From the NCBI GenBank assembly GCA_963853835.1, contig OY970832.1, positions 24,918,208 through 24,982,207 on the forward strand: a stretch of DNA of 64,000 nucleotides, read 5' to 3'. Numbering within the stretch: the first letter of the stretch is position 1; every line of letters starts with the position of its first letter. The notes beneath the pieces are model-generated. The model did no database searches, had not been told where the DNA came from, and saw only the letters and a program-made list of their open reading frames with translations. The position numbers and the translations under genes were made by a program. Shown here one piece after another: positions 43,666-56,094 of this stretch. Source of the DNA: Calendula officinalis. Taxonomy: Eukaryota; Streptophyta; Magnoliopsida; Asterales; Asteraceae.

Positions 43666-44720
43666 TAATAGTAATCTTATATAGTGTAATTTAGATTTTT
43701 TAAATTAGTAAAGTTTAATTTTCAGTTAATACATTTGATATTTCATGATAAATTTGTGTTTATTAAGTTAAGTTATTAACATAATGTCCTAACCAACTAA
43801 ACTACTAGACCATATATTCATTAATTACTTGGCTATAATTATCTTCCTACCTACTTGATATGATGACATGTGTAACTAATTCTCTTCTAATATTATCCAT
43901 TGATAGTCATGACACATGTCTTGATCTAATGAGTATGAACCTAAATGAGAATAAATGATAAGAAGTACTTCGTATTAAAATTCGTATATAGGTGCGGAGG
44001 ATAGAGTTAATGTCATGAAAATTTGGCTCAAAAATATTTTGGTTTTGTTTTCATTTTTTATCCTTAGACAGTTAGACCTTCGGGTATTGAGAAATTTTGT
44101 TAGCGCCAAATAATATGGAATTCGAAGACCAAATGAGCAATTTAAGTAATACATTAAACTAAAAGGGCCTTTAGCCTAGTAGTATGGTGTTTGTCTCTCA
44201 ACCTTGAGGTCAGGAGTTCACTGTAACATAACAATAAAAGTAATTCCAAATAGAAAAATAATATGTTTAATCCACTAATTATATTTTATTATATTATTTG
44301 TATCTACTTCATCTTGATATTCAGCATAAGATGATATCTTTAATCCACTAATTATATTTTTTTACATTATTCTTTGATTTTAACACTTATATTAATTAAA
44401 TAATAAGAAAATAAGTAAGACACGTATAATAGAACGATATACCATTTCTCTTCCAAACAATATGTTTTTTTTTCCATTTGACCTAAGAGCCCAAAAGCTC
44501 AAACCTGCTGTTTTTGGAGTTTGACATGGGCCCTCTACATAATGAACGAGTTTTCCATTTATAAATATGTGTTGATGCATGTTTCTTTCACTTCTTGTAC
44601 GACTATCAGTGAAAGTGTGAAACTAAAGTAGCGAATATTATATTTCGTACAAATTTAATATATAAATATTTATTAATTTGGATTAGTATTACAGATTTTC
44701 CTAACTCGGGTTATATGTAG
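43666..44720. other. AT-rich intergenic DNA with a SINE fragment
   Basis: At about 44163-44222 a plus-strand piece (GGGCCTTTAGCCTAGTAG, CCTTGAGGTCAGGAGTTCA) matches the tRNA-like head of the SINE at 48366-48484. Nothing else recognised. Confidence 0.6.
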
Positions 44721-44721
44721 A

Positions 44722-44752
44722 CTAGCTTCAAAGCCCGCCCGATTGGGCGGGC
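44722..44752 (-). mobile_element. Helitron 3' end, minus orientation
   Basis: Reading the minus strand: hairpin GCCCGCCC-AATC-GGGCGGGC, then TTTGAAGCTAG followed by T. The same terminus occurs in plus orientation at 47920-47950. The 5' end could not be found. Confidence 0.75.
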
Positions 44753-45049
44753 ATGCTTCGAATATAGAATGTATAACAATGAGAAAAACATAGGAAATTA
44801 TATAGTTAACTTTTTGCATGCAAACTATTGACATAGGAATCTTCCCCTATATATGCACCTACACATGATGAATATATGACACCTCACCCATTTCAAACCT
44901 TTTGATTGGATGAAAATGCCACCTGTAATTATGTGGTTGGCCAAGGATTTGCATGCAATTCATCCGTAGACTAACATCAAACGTGCAGTTATTTCTATCC
45001 TAAAATAACGGTACCGAGATCCTAAAATAACGGTACTGTGATTCTAACA

Positions 45050-47250
45050 TGCTTCGATTTTGAAAAAATGTTTAAAACCCAACCAGATTTGGCAATTTAT
45101 TCGGGACTCTGTTACCAATTCATTAATTTTGCCAAATTATTCGGGAGATTATTTCGACTTTTCCAAGATTTCAAACAAACTCATTAATTTGTTAATCTCT
45201 GAAAAAAAAATTAAAATCACAACCAGATTTGGCATTTTTTTTCGTGACTCTGTTCTAGGCTTGATTATAGCCGATCAAAGATCTATTCCGGTGCTGCACG
45301 TTACCAAAATCCCCAAATTTCCCTTCGAGTGTGAACCCTAGCCGCCAAAATCACCAATTCAGGTGAGTCGTGTGCTAAAGTGTTGTTCTGGATTTGAAGT
45401 GTTCTGTGATTTGATCGAGTGCAAAAGTTGTCAATATTGACATCATCTATGGCGCCATTGTTCGGATTACATTCTGAAATATGCTTCAATAATTGGATAC
45501 TGTGCTGCGATTTTATGGCCTGATGTTTAAACCTGCTTTGAGAAACCCTATTTTGATTCATTCCTTTCACCCACTTCCCCCAAAATTCTGAACTATTCAA
45601 TCTTCAATTTCTATGGTTTTCATCTCCAAAGAAGACACAACCTTAATTCTCTGTTAAAACTGCTACCGATGAAACAATTGCCACTCCATTGCAGGTTAGT
45701 TTTCACTATTTTAGTTTATTTTGGAGTTTAATGTGTTAGAATTTTGTGTAGATGAAGTACATGAGAATTAACATCACGTTAGAGATACATTTTTGAAATA
45801 TTTCTTTGAAGTTTTGTTATTAATTAAGTTATAATAATGCTCTAAGACATAATATTTATTTTTTAATCCAAAATTTAACAAATTTTCAGGATGATACTTC
45901 TCATTACCTGAAAGGAGTGATTCCTTTGATATGTTACATTGTTGTAGGTTGTGAAGCCTTGACCAGTGCTGGCTGCAAGTATCTTAGGGATATTTGAAGC
46001 ATTTTAGAATGTATGTGTTTTTTTTAAATGGTTTATTAGTTTTGTTGTCATTTTATCTCCGTATAAATAAACATTTTGCTTTTTTATTGTTAATTTAGGG
46101 TCAATTGTATCGTTTGTTAAAAATTTAATCCTCATAGGCACTTCCTGAGGTCATTTGAAGCAATGGGTTGGCTACACCAGGAGCATATGCAAATAACAAC
46201 AATAAAGTTTGCCATGGATATAGCAACAATAAAATTTTATTAAAGCTTATGCATTTTTAAAGATGAAAGGAGGACTAACGCCAATAACAACAATAAAATT
46301 TGCCATGGATATAGCAAGGTACTTTAATTATTTCTTTGTTTTAGCATCATAATTAAACAATTTTGACCTCGCAGATACCAATGAACTGCATGTTGCTTCT
46401 GCAAACACAAAGTCTGCATCAGGTACAACGTACAAACTATATCTATAGTTTTTCTAACATTTTGTAAAAAATTTCATATATTTTAAAATAGGATATGATT
46501 TAGGGATTTGGTTTTTTAGGGTTAAGGTTACAGTTTGATTTTAGGGTTACCGTTATGTCAGGGTTAGTTCCTCTAAATAAGCTTTCCCAAACACCCCCTT
46601 AATCTACACTTATTTTTCCCCAGCGGGACTTGAACCCATGACCTATAAGTCATGGGCAACACCTTAGTAAAGTATAATCTAATCCTAATATTCCCAAATT
46701 GTCATAAATGGTAGTTTAGCATTTATGTTTTCTTTATAAGGTTCTTACTAATTAGGTAGATTTTCTTTTAAAATGGGTCCATTAAACAAAGTTCAGAATC
46801 ATGTGACCATCCTTACAATGAACTAATTTGGGAGGTTCTTGATGAGTTTGGTATGGAAGCAACAATTGATAAGTTGATGGAAGATTTTAAGCTCCTGCAA
46901 ACTCTGTTTTATGCGTTTACTAAGTAGTAAGTTGCTATTTTGGATTATGAATCCTTCAAATTAGTTCCTTAATGTTCATTATTAATGTTGAATTAATGCA
47001 ATTAATTCATTATATATGAGTTGATGATTTGAATTTGAATTTGCTGTAGGAAGAAGTTGGATTGCTCATGTTAGTGCCACTTAAGAAAAATGGCGTTTCT
47101 TTTGTGAATGTGAATTTGCAACATACACATTTGTACTGCCTTTAACTTATTTGTTATGTTATGTTTCATAAATTGTCAATATGATGCTTTATATCAGCTT
47201 TCAATAGTGAATTTTATGATTAAAAAAACCGATATCCTAAACATCATTAA
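45050..47250. other. Helitron-associated interior, no gene recognised
   Basis: Contains exon-like, GC-richer pieces between AT-rich stretches (for example 45300-45700) and a SINE fragment of the 15908 family on the minus strand at about 46614-46675. Possible captured gene parts, not identified. Confidence 0.4.
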
Positions 47251-47279
47251 TAAAAGTCAAGGTCAAATATTTGTTGTAA

Positions 47280-47800
47280 GTTGGTTTGTTTCTTCAAAAC
47301 TGATATTCTCATTTGGTCAACTATATATTGTTTTATCAAGAGTGGAGAGCAATAAACGCTTGAAAGTTATTTGTTTTGAGCAAGATGAAAACTACACTAA
47401 CTCGACAACAATCGTCGTATATAAAGAAGTTTTATTTCTGATGATGTTGGTTTCATTATTCAAGAAACATACCCTGAGTTGCTACAAAATCTGTGGAACC
47501 CCAGCATTTTTCAAGATCGAGCCATTCTTGCTCCCACACACGAAATGGTTGACATGATAAATGAACAGATGCTCAAGTTTGCTTTGCTATGTCTAATAAT
47601 AAAAGCCAATGCCAGACATTGTCGCAAGTTGATTTGTTTCTTTAAAACCCAATATTCTTAAATGGTCAACTTTATGTTGATATATCAAGAGTTAAGAACA
47701 AGAATGTGTTGACGGTTATTTGTTGCGACAAAGATGGAAATTATACTAATTCAACAACAAATGTCATTTACAAAGAAGTCTTATTTCGTCTATAAATTTT
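47280..47800 (+). pseudogene. Helitron Pif1-like helicase remnants, partly duplicated
   Basis: Within about 520 bp I see helicase C-terminal motifs twice: GQLYIVLSRV then NYTNSTT...VYKEVLF (about 47315-47445), and GQLYVDISRV-like then NYTNSTT...YKEVLF (about 47660-47795). Between them is FQDRAILAPTHEMV (about 47505-47550), which normally precedes the GQLY motif in Pif1 helicases. Frames differ and stops intervene. It lies directly upstream of a Helitron 3' end, as expected for a decayed autonomous Helitron. Confidence 0.78.
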
Positions 47801-47919
47801 CTGTAACATTTATTCATGAGTCAAAATTTGTACAAACTTATCATTATAACTATGGATTGTTATGTCAATTAAACTGTATTAATATTTTTGTTATTTTTTT
47901 AATATCTTTCTTAAACCAT

Positions 47920-47950
47920 GCCCGCCCAGTCGGGCGGGCTTTGAAGCTAG
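47920..47950 (+). mobile_element. Helitron 3' end, plus orientation
   Basis: GCCCGCCC-AGTC-GGGCGGGC hairpin (47920-47939), then TTTGAAGCTAG ending at 47950 before T. Confidence 0.82.
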
Positions 47951-48365
47951 TGTATGCAAATATAGGTGGTTGATTTTTAAATTCTCAACCAACTAAAAGT
48001 TAATCAACAAAATACTGACATTCAAAGTCCCATTTGTACTAATAGTTATTCAAAATGGTGTTTGTTTAATTTTTATAGTCAAATCGATTCATACTTAAAA
48101 GAAAATAGTTAAAGTTGATAGATTCAAAAATGTATAACTATATTAGATTCAGTTTGACTTTTAAAAGTCACACAATTATATAAAATTCTCAAAATGGTTA
48201 ACTTTTAAAGTCAAACTGATTATACTTATGAATCTGAATATTAAATAATTAAAAATAATAAAAACCAATTATGGTGTACCTGTAAATACAAAATTCAGCA
48301 AGTAAAAACCATTGAAAGTTTCAAAATTGGTTGCAACTCTAAATTTAATCAAAAGCTAACTTCTT

Positions 48366-48484
48366 TTTTTGAAACGGCAAATCTAATCTACTCCTAATTA
48401 CCACCTAAGTTCACGACAGGACTCAAACTCCTGACCTCAAGGTTGAGAGGCAAACACCATACAGGTAGGCCAATGGCCCTTTGG
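48366..48484 (-). mobile_element. tRNA-derived SINE
   Basis: Minus strand: TTGGCCTACCTGTATGG (A-box region), GGTCAGGAGTTTGAGTCC (B box), tail GTTTCAAAAAAAG. Similar AATCAAAAGC(T)AACTT words on both sides (48347 region and after 48484) are an imperfect target duplication. Confidence 0.8.
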
Positions 48485-51400
48485 TAATCAAAAGCAACTT
48501 ACATAACCTTTAATGCATATCTGAATAAAAAGTCAAATTTGACCAAATGATATTAACTTTTGATTTACCTGTTAATTTTAAGTTAAACTGCTGATACTTT
48601 AATAATAAATTTATATTATTAAACTTAATAAATTCAAAAAGTGTTAACTAAATAATGATCAGGTTTGACTAATTAGTCAAACTTTAAAAAAAAATCTCAA
48701 TAGGGTTTCAGTTTCGCAATTAATAGTCTAACCACTCCGGTATTTATTTCCTGTTTATTAAGTAATTAACACATTGGAGCAGTAAAACAATCATTTAAGA
48801 TGGCCTTTAATAAACCATCATTCTTTCTATAAAGAACATCATTTGATGACCAAAATGGGACACAAAAAGTTATTCTATGTTTATATTTCCGTGACTTAAT
48901 TTTTAAGTTTCGGTACCAATATTCAAAAACAATAAAAAAATAATAACAATTTATGTGCCCTTAGCTTCCTTTACCGTGTTATCAAACCACATTTCTGATT
49001 TGTGTTCTTGCATTTCATTCATATTGTTAAACGTCAATTAAAAGTTACAAAAAAAAAATTCACTAAGTTAATGATATTAAAATTAAGCAAGTAGTTAGCT
49101 AAAGATCCAAATTACATGTTTCTCTTGTTCCTTGTTTACAGCAAGTTGCTTTGAACTCTCTAACCAGTAACCACAACCCTAATAAGATCCCTGGGTGTGT
49201 CCACTACCTCGAGAAATCTCTTGCTGAGGTCAGCAACACCCTAACTATCATGTGAATCATACGCTTAAATGACATCTGGAAACATATCATTGGCATATTT
49301 TGCAGCTAATATTTGCCTTGTTAAGTCAGCAAGGTCAAGAAACATGCAGATAAATACATAAAAATTCTAAAAACTTTTCTTTTTCTAAGTAATTAATGCA
49401 TTAAATATGACTATAAACTATATTATACACAAATTAATCTAACATTATTTAATAAAGCGATACAACATGAACTTGTATTTGACCCGATAAAGATAAAACA
49501 TGACACAAATCGACCCATTTATATGTGAACGCCTGAACGGGTCAAAATTACTAAAAAAACATGAATGTTTCACATGTAACTGTAAGTGTTGCTTCCAGAT
49601 AATTCATTAGCACCTTGGTTAAAATTGTACCTCTTTTGAACATATACGATCTTAGGTCTCATGATATTAAGAAAGCTTATACGAACATTCAGTGAGGATG
49701 AAAGCCCTGTAACAATTTAACAATTCATTTAATAATTGTGCAGATGTGCACATTTAATTAGGTTTTGCATAATTTAGAGAAATTTAGGTTAAAGAGCTAT
49801 TAGACTATAACTGCCACTTACAAGTGCTTCAGTTGCTGGAGTAGTAGCCTGAAGAAACACATTGGTTACCTCCATTAGCTTGTTCTGGCATGTCAAGGAG
49901 TAACTTAAGTCCCATTTCAGCAAATGCAGACAAAAGAGCAGTACATGGATTTAATCAAACAAAAAAATGGGTCCATACAAGAGCTACATAAATTCACAAT
50001 ATGGGTCAAAGAAAGTATATCAATTTGATCAAACAAAAAAATGGGTCCATAAAAATACCTTCTCAAACGAATTTAAAGCATGAACTGCAAAAATCAAGAT
50101 ATGGGTTAAAACTAAATTCTTGCAAACAATTAACAATTTCGCATAAATAAATTCATGAATTCGAAAGTATCAAAGTTAAAATTTGCACACCTCCAATTGG
50201 AAATTAATAACCTTGAGTTGGCGGATGATTCGAAGAGAAGTCGACATCCGTAATAGGCGAATTAAAATCTATGGAATCAAGATGAAGAATAGACTCCGAA
50301 TTGACGGGATTTATCTGGACATGAAAGTGTGCGGGACTGGACCACCCATCCGGCAAGGGCAAGATAACTTGTGGTCGGAAGAGTCCTGCGGGAGGCGTGG
50401 GTTTGAGGAGCATTTAGGGCATGGTAGAATGACTTCTCAGAATGAAACCCAACGTGAAACCCTTGCTCACAGGTGGCATTAATTGACATTACATGTCAGC
50501 AAAGCGGACCAATCAGGAGGCGCTAAATGGACACGTGGACAAATTCAATTCAAAATTAAGCATGATTCCAGAGAACATACCCAAATTAGAATTGTACTCA
50601 AATTAGATAATACTAAACCTCCATTGAATTCAAGCATGATTCCAGAGAACAGAACCATTGAATTCTATTTCTTGAACTCCTTTAACTCTCAACCAAAAGT
50701 TCAGCGGCAACCAATTTAGAAAACCGTTTACCATGACCTTTTGAACCCGCTTTAGCTGCAGCCCGTTTCACCTCCATAATTAGCCGGTTATTTTCCACTA
50801 ACTCCTTATATATTTCTTTACCTATTAAAAAAAGCTAACGGATCGAAATCTGCAACAGGTCATGTTGCAGCAAATTCAGCTAGTAAATTGGTGACAAATT
50901 ACCATTAGAATTATAACTTTCCATTACATATTAGTAAATTTATTAGCAAATTACCTGGTCCTTTCTTCATCTACAATTATGCCCTTCATATTTCTGAAAA
51001 TGATCAATTGAGCTCCTTTGTTTCCACCAGTCCACCAGCAAAAGATAATGAAACACAAGGATATATATGATACATCAACATCTGAAATTTAAATTTAAGG
51101 CGGTTCGTAACCCAAACCAGAATAATTAATACTGTATAAAAACCAGCGAATGTAACCAAATTACAATTAGAATACTAATTATCGCAACTAAGGGAAAAAA
51201 TAGGTGAAAGCTTAACAAAAGAAACCCTAGTATTCGGAGGAATTGCCTATCGTTAAGCCCTAAGAAGAAGAACCAGATAATAGTAATCGAAATTTTTACC
51301 TGGATGCAGCAAGGGAGTTCTTTTTGAAGTTCCTTTTACATGGGGTCATAATTTTGATTGAAAATAATTAGATTTGTAAAAAGAAGAAAGAGGGGAGAGA

Positions 51401-52270
51401 GGATCGGTAATTCGATTTGTGTGGTGGATGCTGTTCTTGGACCATCAGCGTTGGTGACAACAAAGACGAAGAAGGTTTATGAAACCCTAAAAATCAGATT
51501 TGTAAAAAGATGAAAGAGGGAAGAGAGGACAGGTAATCCGATTTGCGTGGCGAGTGATTGACGAAGATTCATGAAGAAATAGGGAAGATGATAAGTGCCC
51601 TAGAAAATGAAGGCAAAGAGAAGAGAAAATTTTGTATTCATGAACTGGGGGAGACGATGGCGAGAGAAGAGCAGAGGACCAATGGGGTAATTACAGGTGG
51701 CATTTGTAACCAATGGGAAAGCTTTAAAGTGCTTAGTTGTCAAACAAATGTTAAATGTAGCCGCATATATAGGTTAAGATTACCAAAATTTATACTTAAG
51801 ATATATATTATATAAATAATAATGAGATGTTTATAAAATGACGATGTCATACTTTTTTAAGAAATAAAGAAAAAATTGATTGAATTTAAAATAAAAAAAT
51901 GTTTGTTTTTTTAACAAGTAAACATAATAACATTTTTAATAAGTAAATAATAACTTTTTCATTTTAGTGATATGGATATGTTAATTTATATAGTAACATA
52001 TAACGTGTATTATTGTAAACTCGTCTTGAATCGCAGGAATATGCTCCCATTTTTAACAAGAAAAGAAGTCTTTAGTAAATATAATAAAGGATTACTTTTG
52101 TTTTTATTAAGTAATTTAATAATTGTGATAAACAAAGATTAATAGAAGATTTCATCCCTAGTGGAGTACTTGTCTCTGCTAAAAGCCTAAAACAATTTCA
52201 ATGTCAAAAGGAGCCCCACAAAAGCTATCTGTAAAAACAGATTCCTTGGTCTATTATTTTTGTTTTCCAA
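48485..52270. other. Long stretch without a supported gene
   Basis: Mostly AT-rich. Part 50160-51740 is GC-richer with short frames (50183-50482 plus, 50204-50413 minus, 51558-51815 plus), none recognised. Words such as TAATTACAGGTGGCATTT near 51688 recur inverted near 44910, so it may be another decayed Helitron or captured gene piece. Confidence 0.4.
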
Positions 52271-52274
52271 TTAG

Positions 52275-52584
52275 ACACGTAATTCCGTCCTACAAAAAAC
52301 TTCTCATTTCATTCTAAATTTTTATCCCACAAAAAACTTCACATTTCATTCTAAATTTTTATCCTACAAAAAACTTCCCATTTCTTATATTTGATGGGCT
52401 CCACACAATTAAAAACTATTATTACTAAAGACTCCACCACTGATATCCACTAATTATTTTTCTCTCTCCAATCCAATCTTAAAGTATTTTAATCAAAGTA
52501 TTATCAATGACCCCACCACTAACTATCACCTAAAAACTTGTGCAAAAGATAAATGAGAAATTTTTTTGTGGTACGGAAGGAGTA
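52275..52584. mobile_element. MITE, Stowaway-like
   Basis: TTCCGTCCTACAAAAAACTT at the left pairs with the right end ATTTTTTTGTGGTACGGAAG. An internal unit CATTCTAAATTTTTATCC is repeated. Target duplication not clear. Confidence 0.6.
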
Positions 52585-52699
52585 TATTGTATACTATATT
52601 AACACTGTATCTGCGAAAAAGTAGCATATATTGTTCTAATTCGTACTTTTTATAACAACTTATAAATTGAATATATAGATCTTTATTAGTTTAGACTAT

Positions 52700-53559
52700 G
52701 GTGCTGTTTGTTTTTTTACAAAAGATCTGCGCGAGGTCTTTTGTCTGCGCCACACAGACCACGGGCAGAAAAATGGTTTTGAAGATGTTTGTTTTTTGGA
52801 AGCCCGAAGATCTTAATTTGTCTGCGTGAGGTCTGTATGGGACAGACTTGGAATGTTGCTTTTCCTATCTGCCAACCCAACAAAAAAGAAAAAAGAAAAA
52901 ACGTAAACCCATTTCAGCCCTCTTCTTTCCGTCGATCTCTCTTGCCGGCCAACCTCCACATCTCCGGCGACATTATCTTCTCCGGCGACATCATCTTCTC
53001 CGTCGTGTTCTCTCTCTCCGACGAAGACAAAAGGTAAGCACTCTCTCTCGCCGCTGTCGCTCTCTCTATTCGTCGATATCTCTCTCGCCGTCGCTCTCTC
53101 TGTTCGTCGATCTCTCTATCTCCGCCGATCTGTCTCTCTCTGTCGATCTCTGTCTCCACCTCTGTCTCTCTCTTTCCCGATCTCTCTCCGCCTCTATCTC
53201 TCTTTCCCGATCTCTCTCCGCCTCTGTCTCTCTCTTTCCCGATCTCTCTCCGAATATCTCTCTCCGCCTCACTCTCAGACCCTCTCTCTCCGCCTCTCTC
53301 TCTCAGACCTTCTCTCTCTCAGCCCCTCTCTCCCCCCCTCAATTTTGCCCTAATTTTGTATTCAGTTTTGCCCTAACTTTGCCTTAATTTTGTCTTTAAT
53401 TTTGTCCTAATTTTGCCCTAATTCAAGTTTGCAGAAGTAAAAACAAACATCAGTTTTCTCGCAGACTGCAGATCTTTAGTCCACCTCAGAAGCTACAGCA
53501 TTTGGCAGATGTGGTCCGCAGACCGCAGACCTTTTTACTCTAAAAAAACAAACAGCACC
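52700..53559. mobile_element. Harbinger-like non-autonomous element with gene-like filler
   Basis: GGTGCTGTTTGTTTTTTTAC at the left pairs with AAAAAAACAAACAGCACC at the right. The 3-bp duplication TAT sits at 52697-52699 and 53560-53562. Subterminal GTCTGCG/CTGCAG words match the 23080-26111 element. The interior has a gene-like start (about 52860-53035, codes TSGDIIFSGD-like repeats, ends in GGTAAGC) and a CTCTCTCCG minisatellite (53040-53340). Confidence 0.8.
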
Positions 53560-53765
53560 TATGTGTCTAGACTCATAGATTTTTCGATTAGAACTATACA
53601 TAATTTTTCAACCACTTCGACAATACCCTACAACAATTTTTATTTCTAAGCATCAAAATATTTACAACAATTTTACTATTCCCGTTTATTATCTGAATTA
53701 AAGATACAATTATCATGAGTAGAGCATGAAGATTCCGTTATGTTATATGAAGTAATGTACAATTA

Positions 53766-54747
53766 TCTTACTACTTATTAATGCATTTAGGCCTACCTCT
53801 TTTAGTAAGTTTAAGGAGCTCCTTAATTTTAAGTTTAAGGAGATTTCCACTTTTAGTAAGTTCTTTAACTAAAAAAATAAAGTGTGGCTTACAAGATTCG
53901 AACACAAGACCTCTCCTAAGTAGTCACTATGTGTTAACCAATTGCTATAACTTACACTTTATTTCAAACCACTAACACTAAATGCAATAGCCTGTAATTC
54001 CGAGCATTTGACCACAACACCTTATATTTCCGGAAGTCAATTAATGTACCTTTTCGGTTTCGGTTTGTATTTCCGGAAAACAAAATATAATAGGCTGTAA
54101 TTCCAAGCATTTGACTTGCCCTTATATTTACGGAAGTTAATTAATTGAGCTTTTCGGTTTCGGTTTGTATTTCCGGAAATTAATTAATTGACCTTTCTTA
54201 CCATCTTTTATTTCCGTTTTGCTTTTTATTTCCGAAAACTATCTTACCATCTTTTATTAATCCGTTTTGACCTTTCTTACCATCTTTTATTTCCGAGCCA
54301 CGTTTTTATTTTCGAACACAACCTACACATAAACACGATGCTACAAATCAGGCGACGTTTCACCCATAACATATGCTCCGGTTAAAATGTTGCTTACATG
54401 ATTCGAACACAAGACCTTTTTCTAAATACAAAATGTGTGTTAACCGATTGATCTAAATGACACTTTTTTTTAGAACAAATAAACAACCAACTTTAAATAA
54501 AAAACATATTGTATCGAACTTTCCATGATCAAGGTATTTGTTTGTGTGCTCACATATTCTTTAATTATAATCCTTAAGTTTGTTGAACTTGAATGTATTA
54601 TTATGTTCAACATGATAATGATTACTAATTGCTATATTTAAAGACGGAAAAAATCATTCATTTACGCAATTATTACCGTGTAAACGAACAACACTTGCTC
54701 GCCATGAAATGGGTACCCGCCGCAGCATTGCGCGGGTACCCTACTAG
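53766..54747 (+). mobile_element. Non-autonomous Helitron (982 bp)
   Basis: Starts TCTTACTACTTATTAATGC after A, ends CTAG before T, hairpin around GGGTACCCGC (54708-54740). It carries two minus-strand tRNA-like stretches (about 53889-53955, 54396-54462). Between them are two related blocks rich in TTTCGGTTTCGG and ATTTCCGGAA (about 53988-54090, 54090-54200). Confidence 0.85.
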
Positions 54748-55179
54748 TCATAAGTAAAGTATGAATATGTTCGACAGATATTTAATATGTATGAATAATT
54801 TAGATTTTTTTATATCTGTCTGATATATAAAAAAGATTTTCAGTTTTTTTATGCGTATGCTTATTAAAAATACTTATTAAATACTCTAGATCTACATGAT
54901 TAAGAGGCTTCGTTTAACAAGCAACCCTATATTTCACAACAATATCATATCATATTAAATTATTATATGTTAAATATCACAATAACAAAAGAATGCACTT
55001 ATGTTTACTTTTTTAATTTATAATTTGTGATAAACTAAGTTAAGAAAACCAACTAAAATGGTAAAAAAAAAATCAATTTTGGTCATTGAAAGAAACTAAT
55101 TCGGACATTTAAAGTCAAATAAAATAGATTTTATGTTGAAGAAAGAAAAGAAAAGAAAACGCCGTAAATTAATTTGACA
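54748..55179. other. AT-rich DNA upstream of villin
   Basis: No element ends or frames. The villin promoter probably lies in its right part, but I see no clear TATA box. Confidence 0.4.
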
Positions 55180-56094
55180 GTTGTTTTCAGTGTCTTTTTT
55201 TGAGCTTCCATCGCCATTAGTGATAAGCACGTCTGTCATTCATCATTCTTCCCATAGCCCTCCCCCTTTCCCTCTCTTTCTTTCGTCAATAAGTTTCTTC
55301 ATCTGGTATATTCGTTTTTCTTCCGAATTTTGCACAAAACGGATTGGATCTAAAACTCATTTTTTCGGCTATCAAATTCGATCCTTGCTGCTACAGGAAG
55401 GTAGGTGATGTTTTAGTTAGTCAGGTTTTGCTTCTATTTTGTAAGGTTTTTTTCTGAAATGATTGCTGGTTTAATATGTGAACTGATCTAGGATAATTGG
55501 AGTGATTTGATTTGATTGGATGTCTAATTGTCTGATTCTAGAGAGATGTTTCTCGAGTTTTGATGGTTTATTAATGGAATTTTCATATAGATGTGCGTTT
55601 CGAACGTGTTGGTATAGAATTTGGGGAAATGTTGGTGTGTGTACATAAAACTTGATTGGAGTATGTGGATTGATATATATTGTTATGTTGGGATGCTAAT
55701 TATGTTGAATTATGTGTTGGGCAAAGAGCTGTATATTTTAGTTGAGGGAATTCTGGTTTTTGCATTTGGTTTCGGGTCTGCACATGAAATTGCATTTATC
55801 TGTTTGTGATCCAGAAGAAATTTGACCCTTTCTTTTCTATTTCCAATGAATTTGCAATGCTGGCAATACATGATTTGAGCTTCTTAACGTTTTCTGCAAA
55901 TTTAACTCCTGTTGCACTATGATTATGATTCTCAAATTGCAATCATGATGTTGGAACCTAGAAAGTAGTAATACACATTTCCTAAACTTCCATTGACCTT
56001 TTTTTATACACATTTCAGGGGATTCTTGGGTTCCATCACATTATTCAGATTGTGGCTTAAATAAGCCACATACTGAATTATAAAATAAAACAAT
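55180..56094 (+). other. Villin 5' UTR exon and leader intron
   Basis: A C/T-rich exon-like stretch ends at 55400 in AAG|GTAGGTG. The acceptor TTTCAG at 56018 is followed by 76 bp of leader to the ATG at 56095. The 618-bp leader intron (55401-56018) is T-rich as in plant leader introns. The transcription start is not determined. Confidence 0.6.

Noticed and set aside
45301..45600. 99-residue minus-strand frame
   Set aside because: No recognisable motif, and the segment lies within decayed Helitron DNA.
47156..47557. Possible intact host gene of 133 residues
   Set aside because: Only its middle matches a Pif1 helicase end. Frame changes and a second copy nearby show it is a Helitron relic.
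52848..53387. 179-residue Ser/Leu-rich plus-strand frame
   Set aside because: Created by CTCTCTC low-complexity repeats, present in several frames and on both strands, inside a Harbinger-like element.
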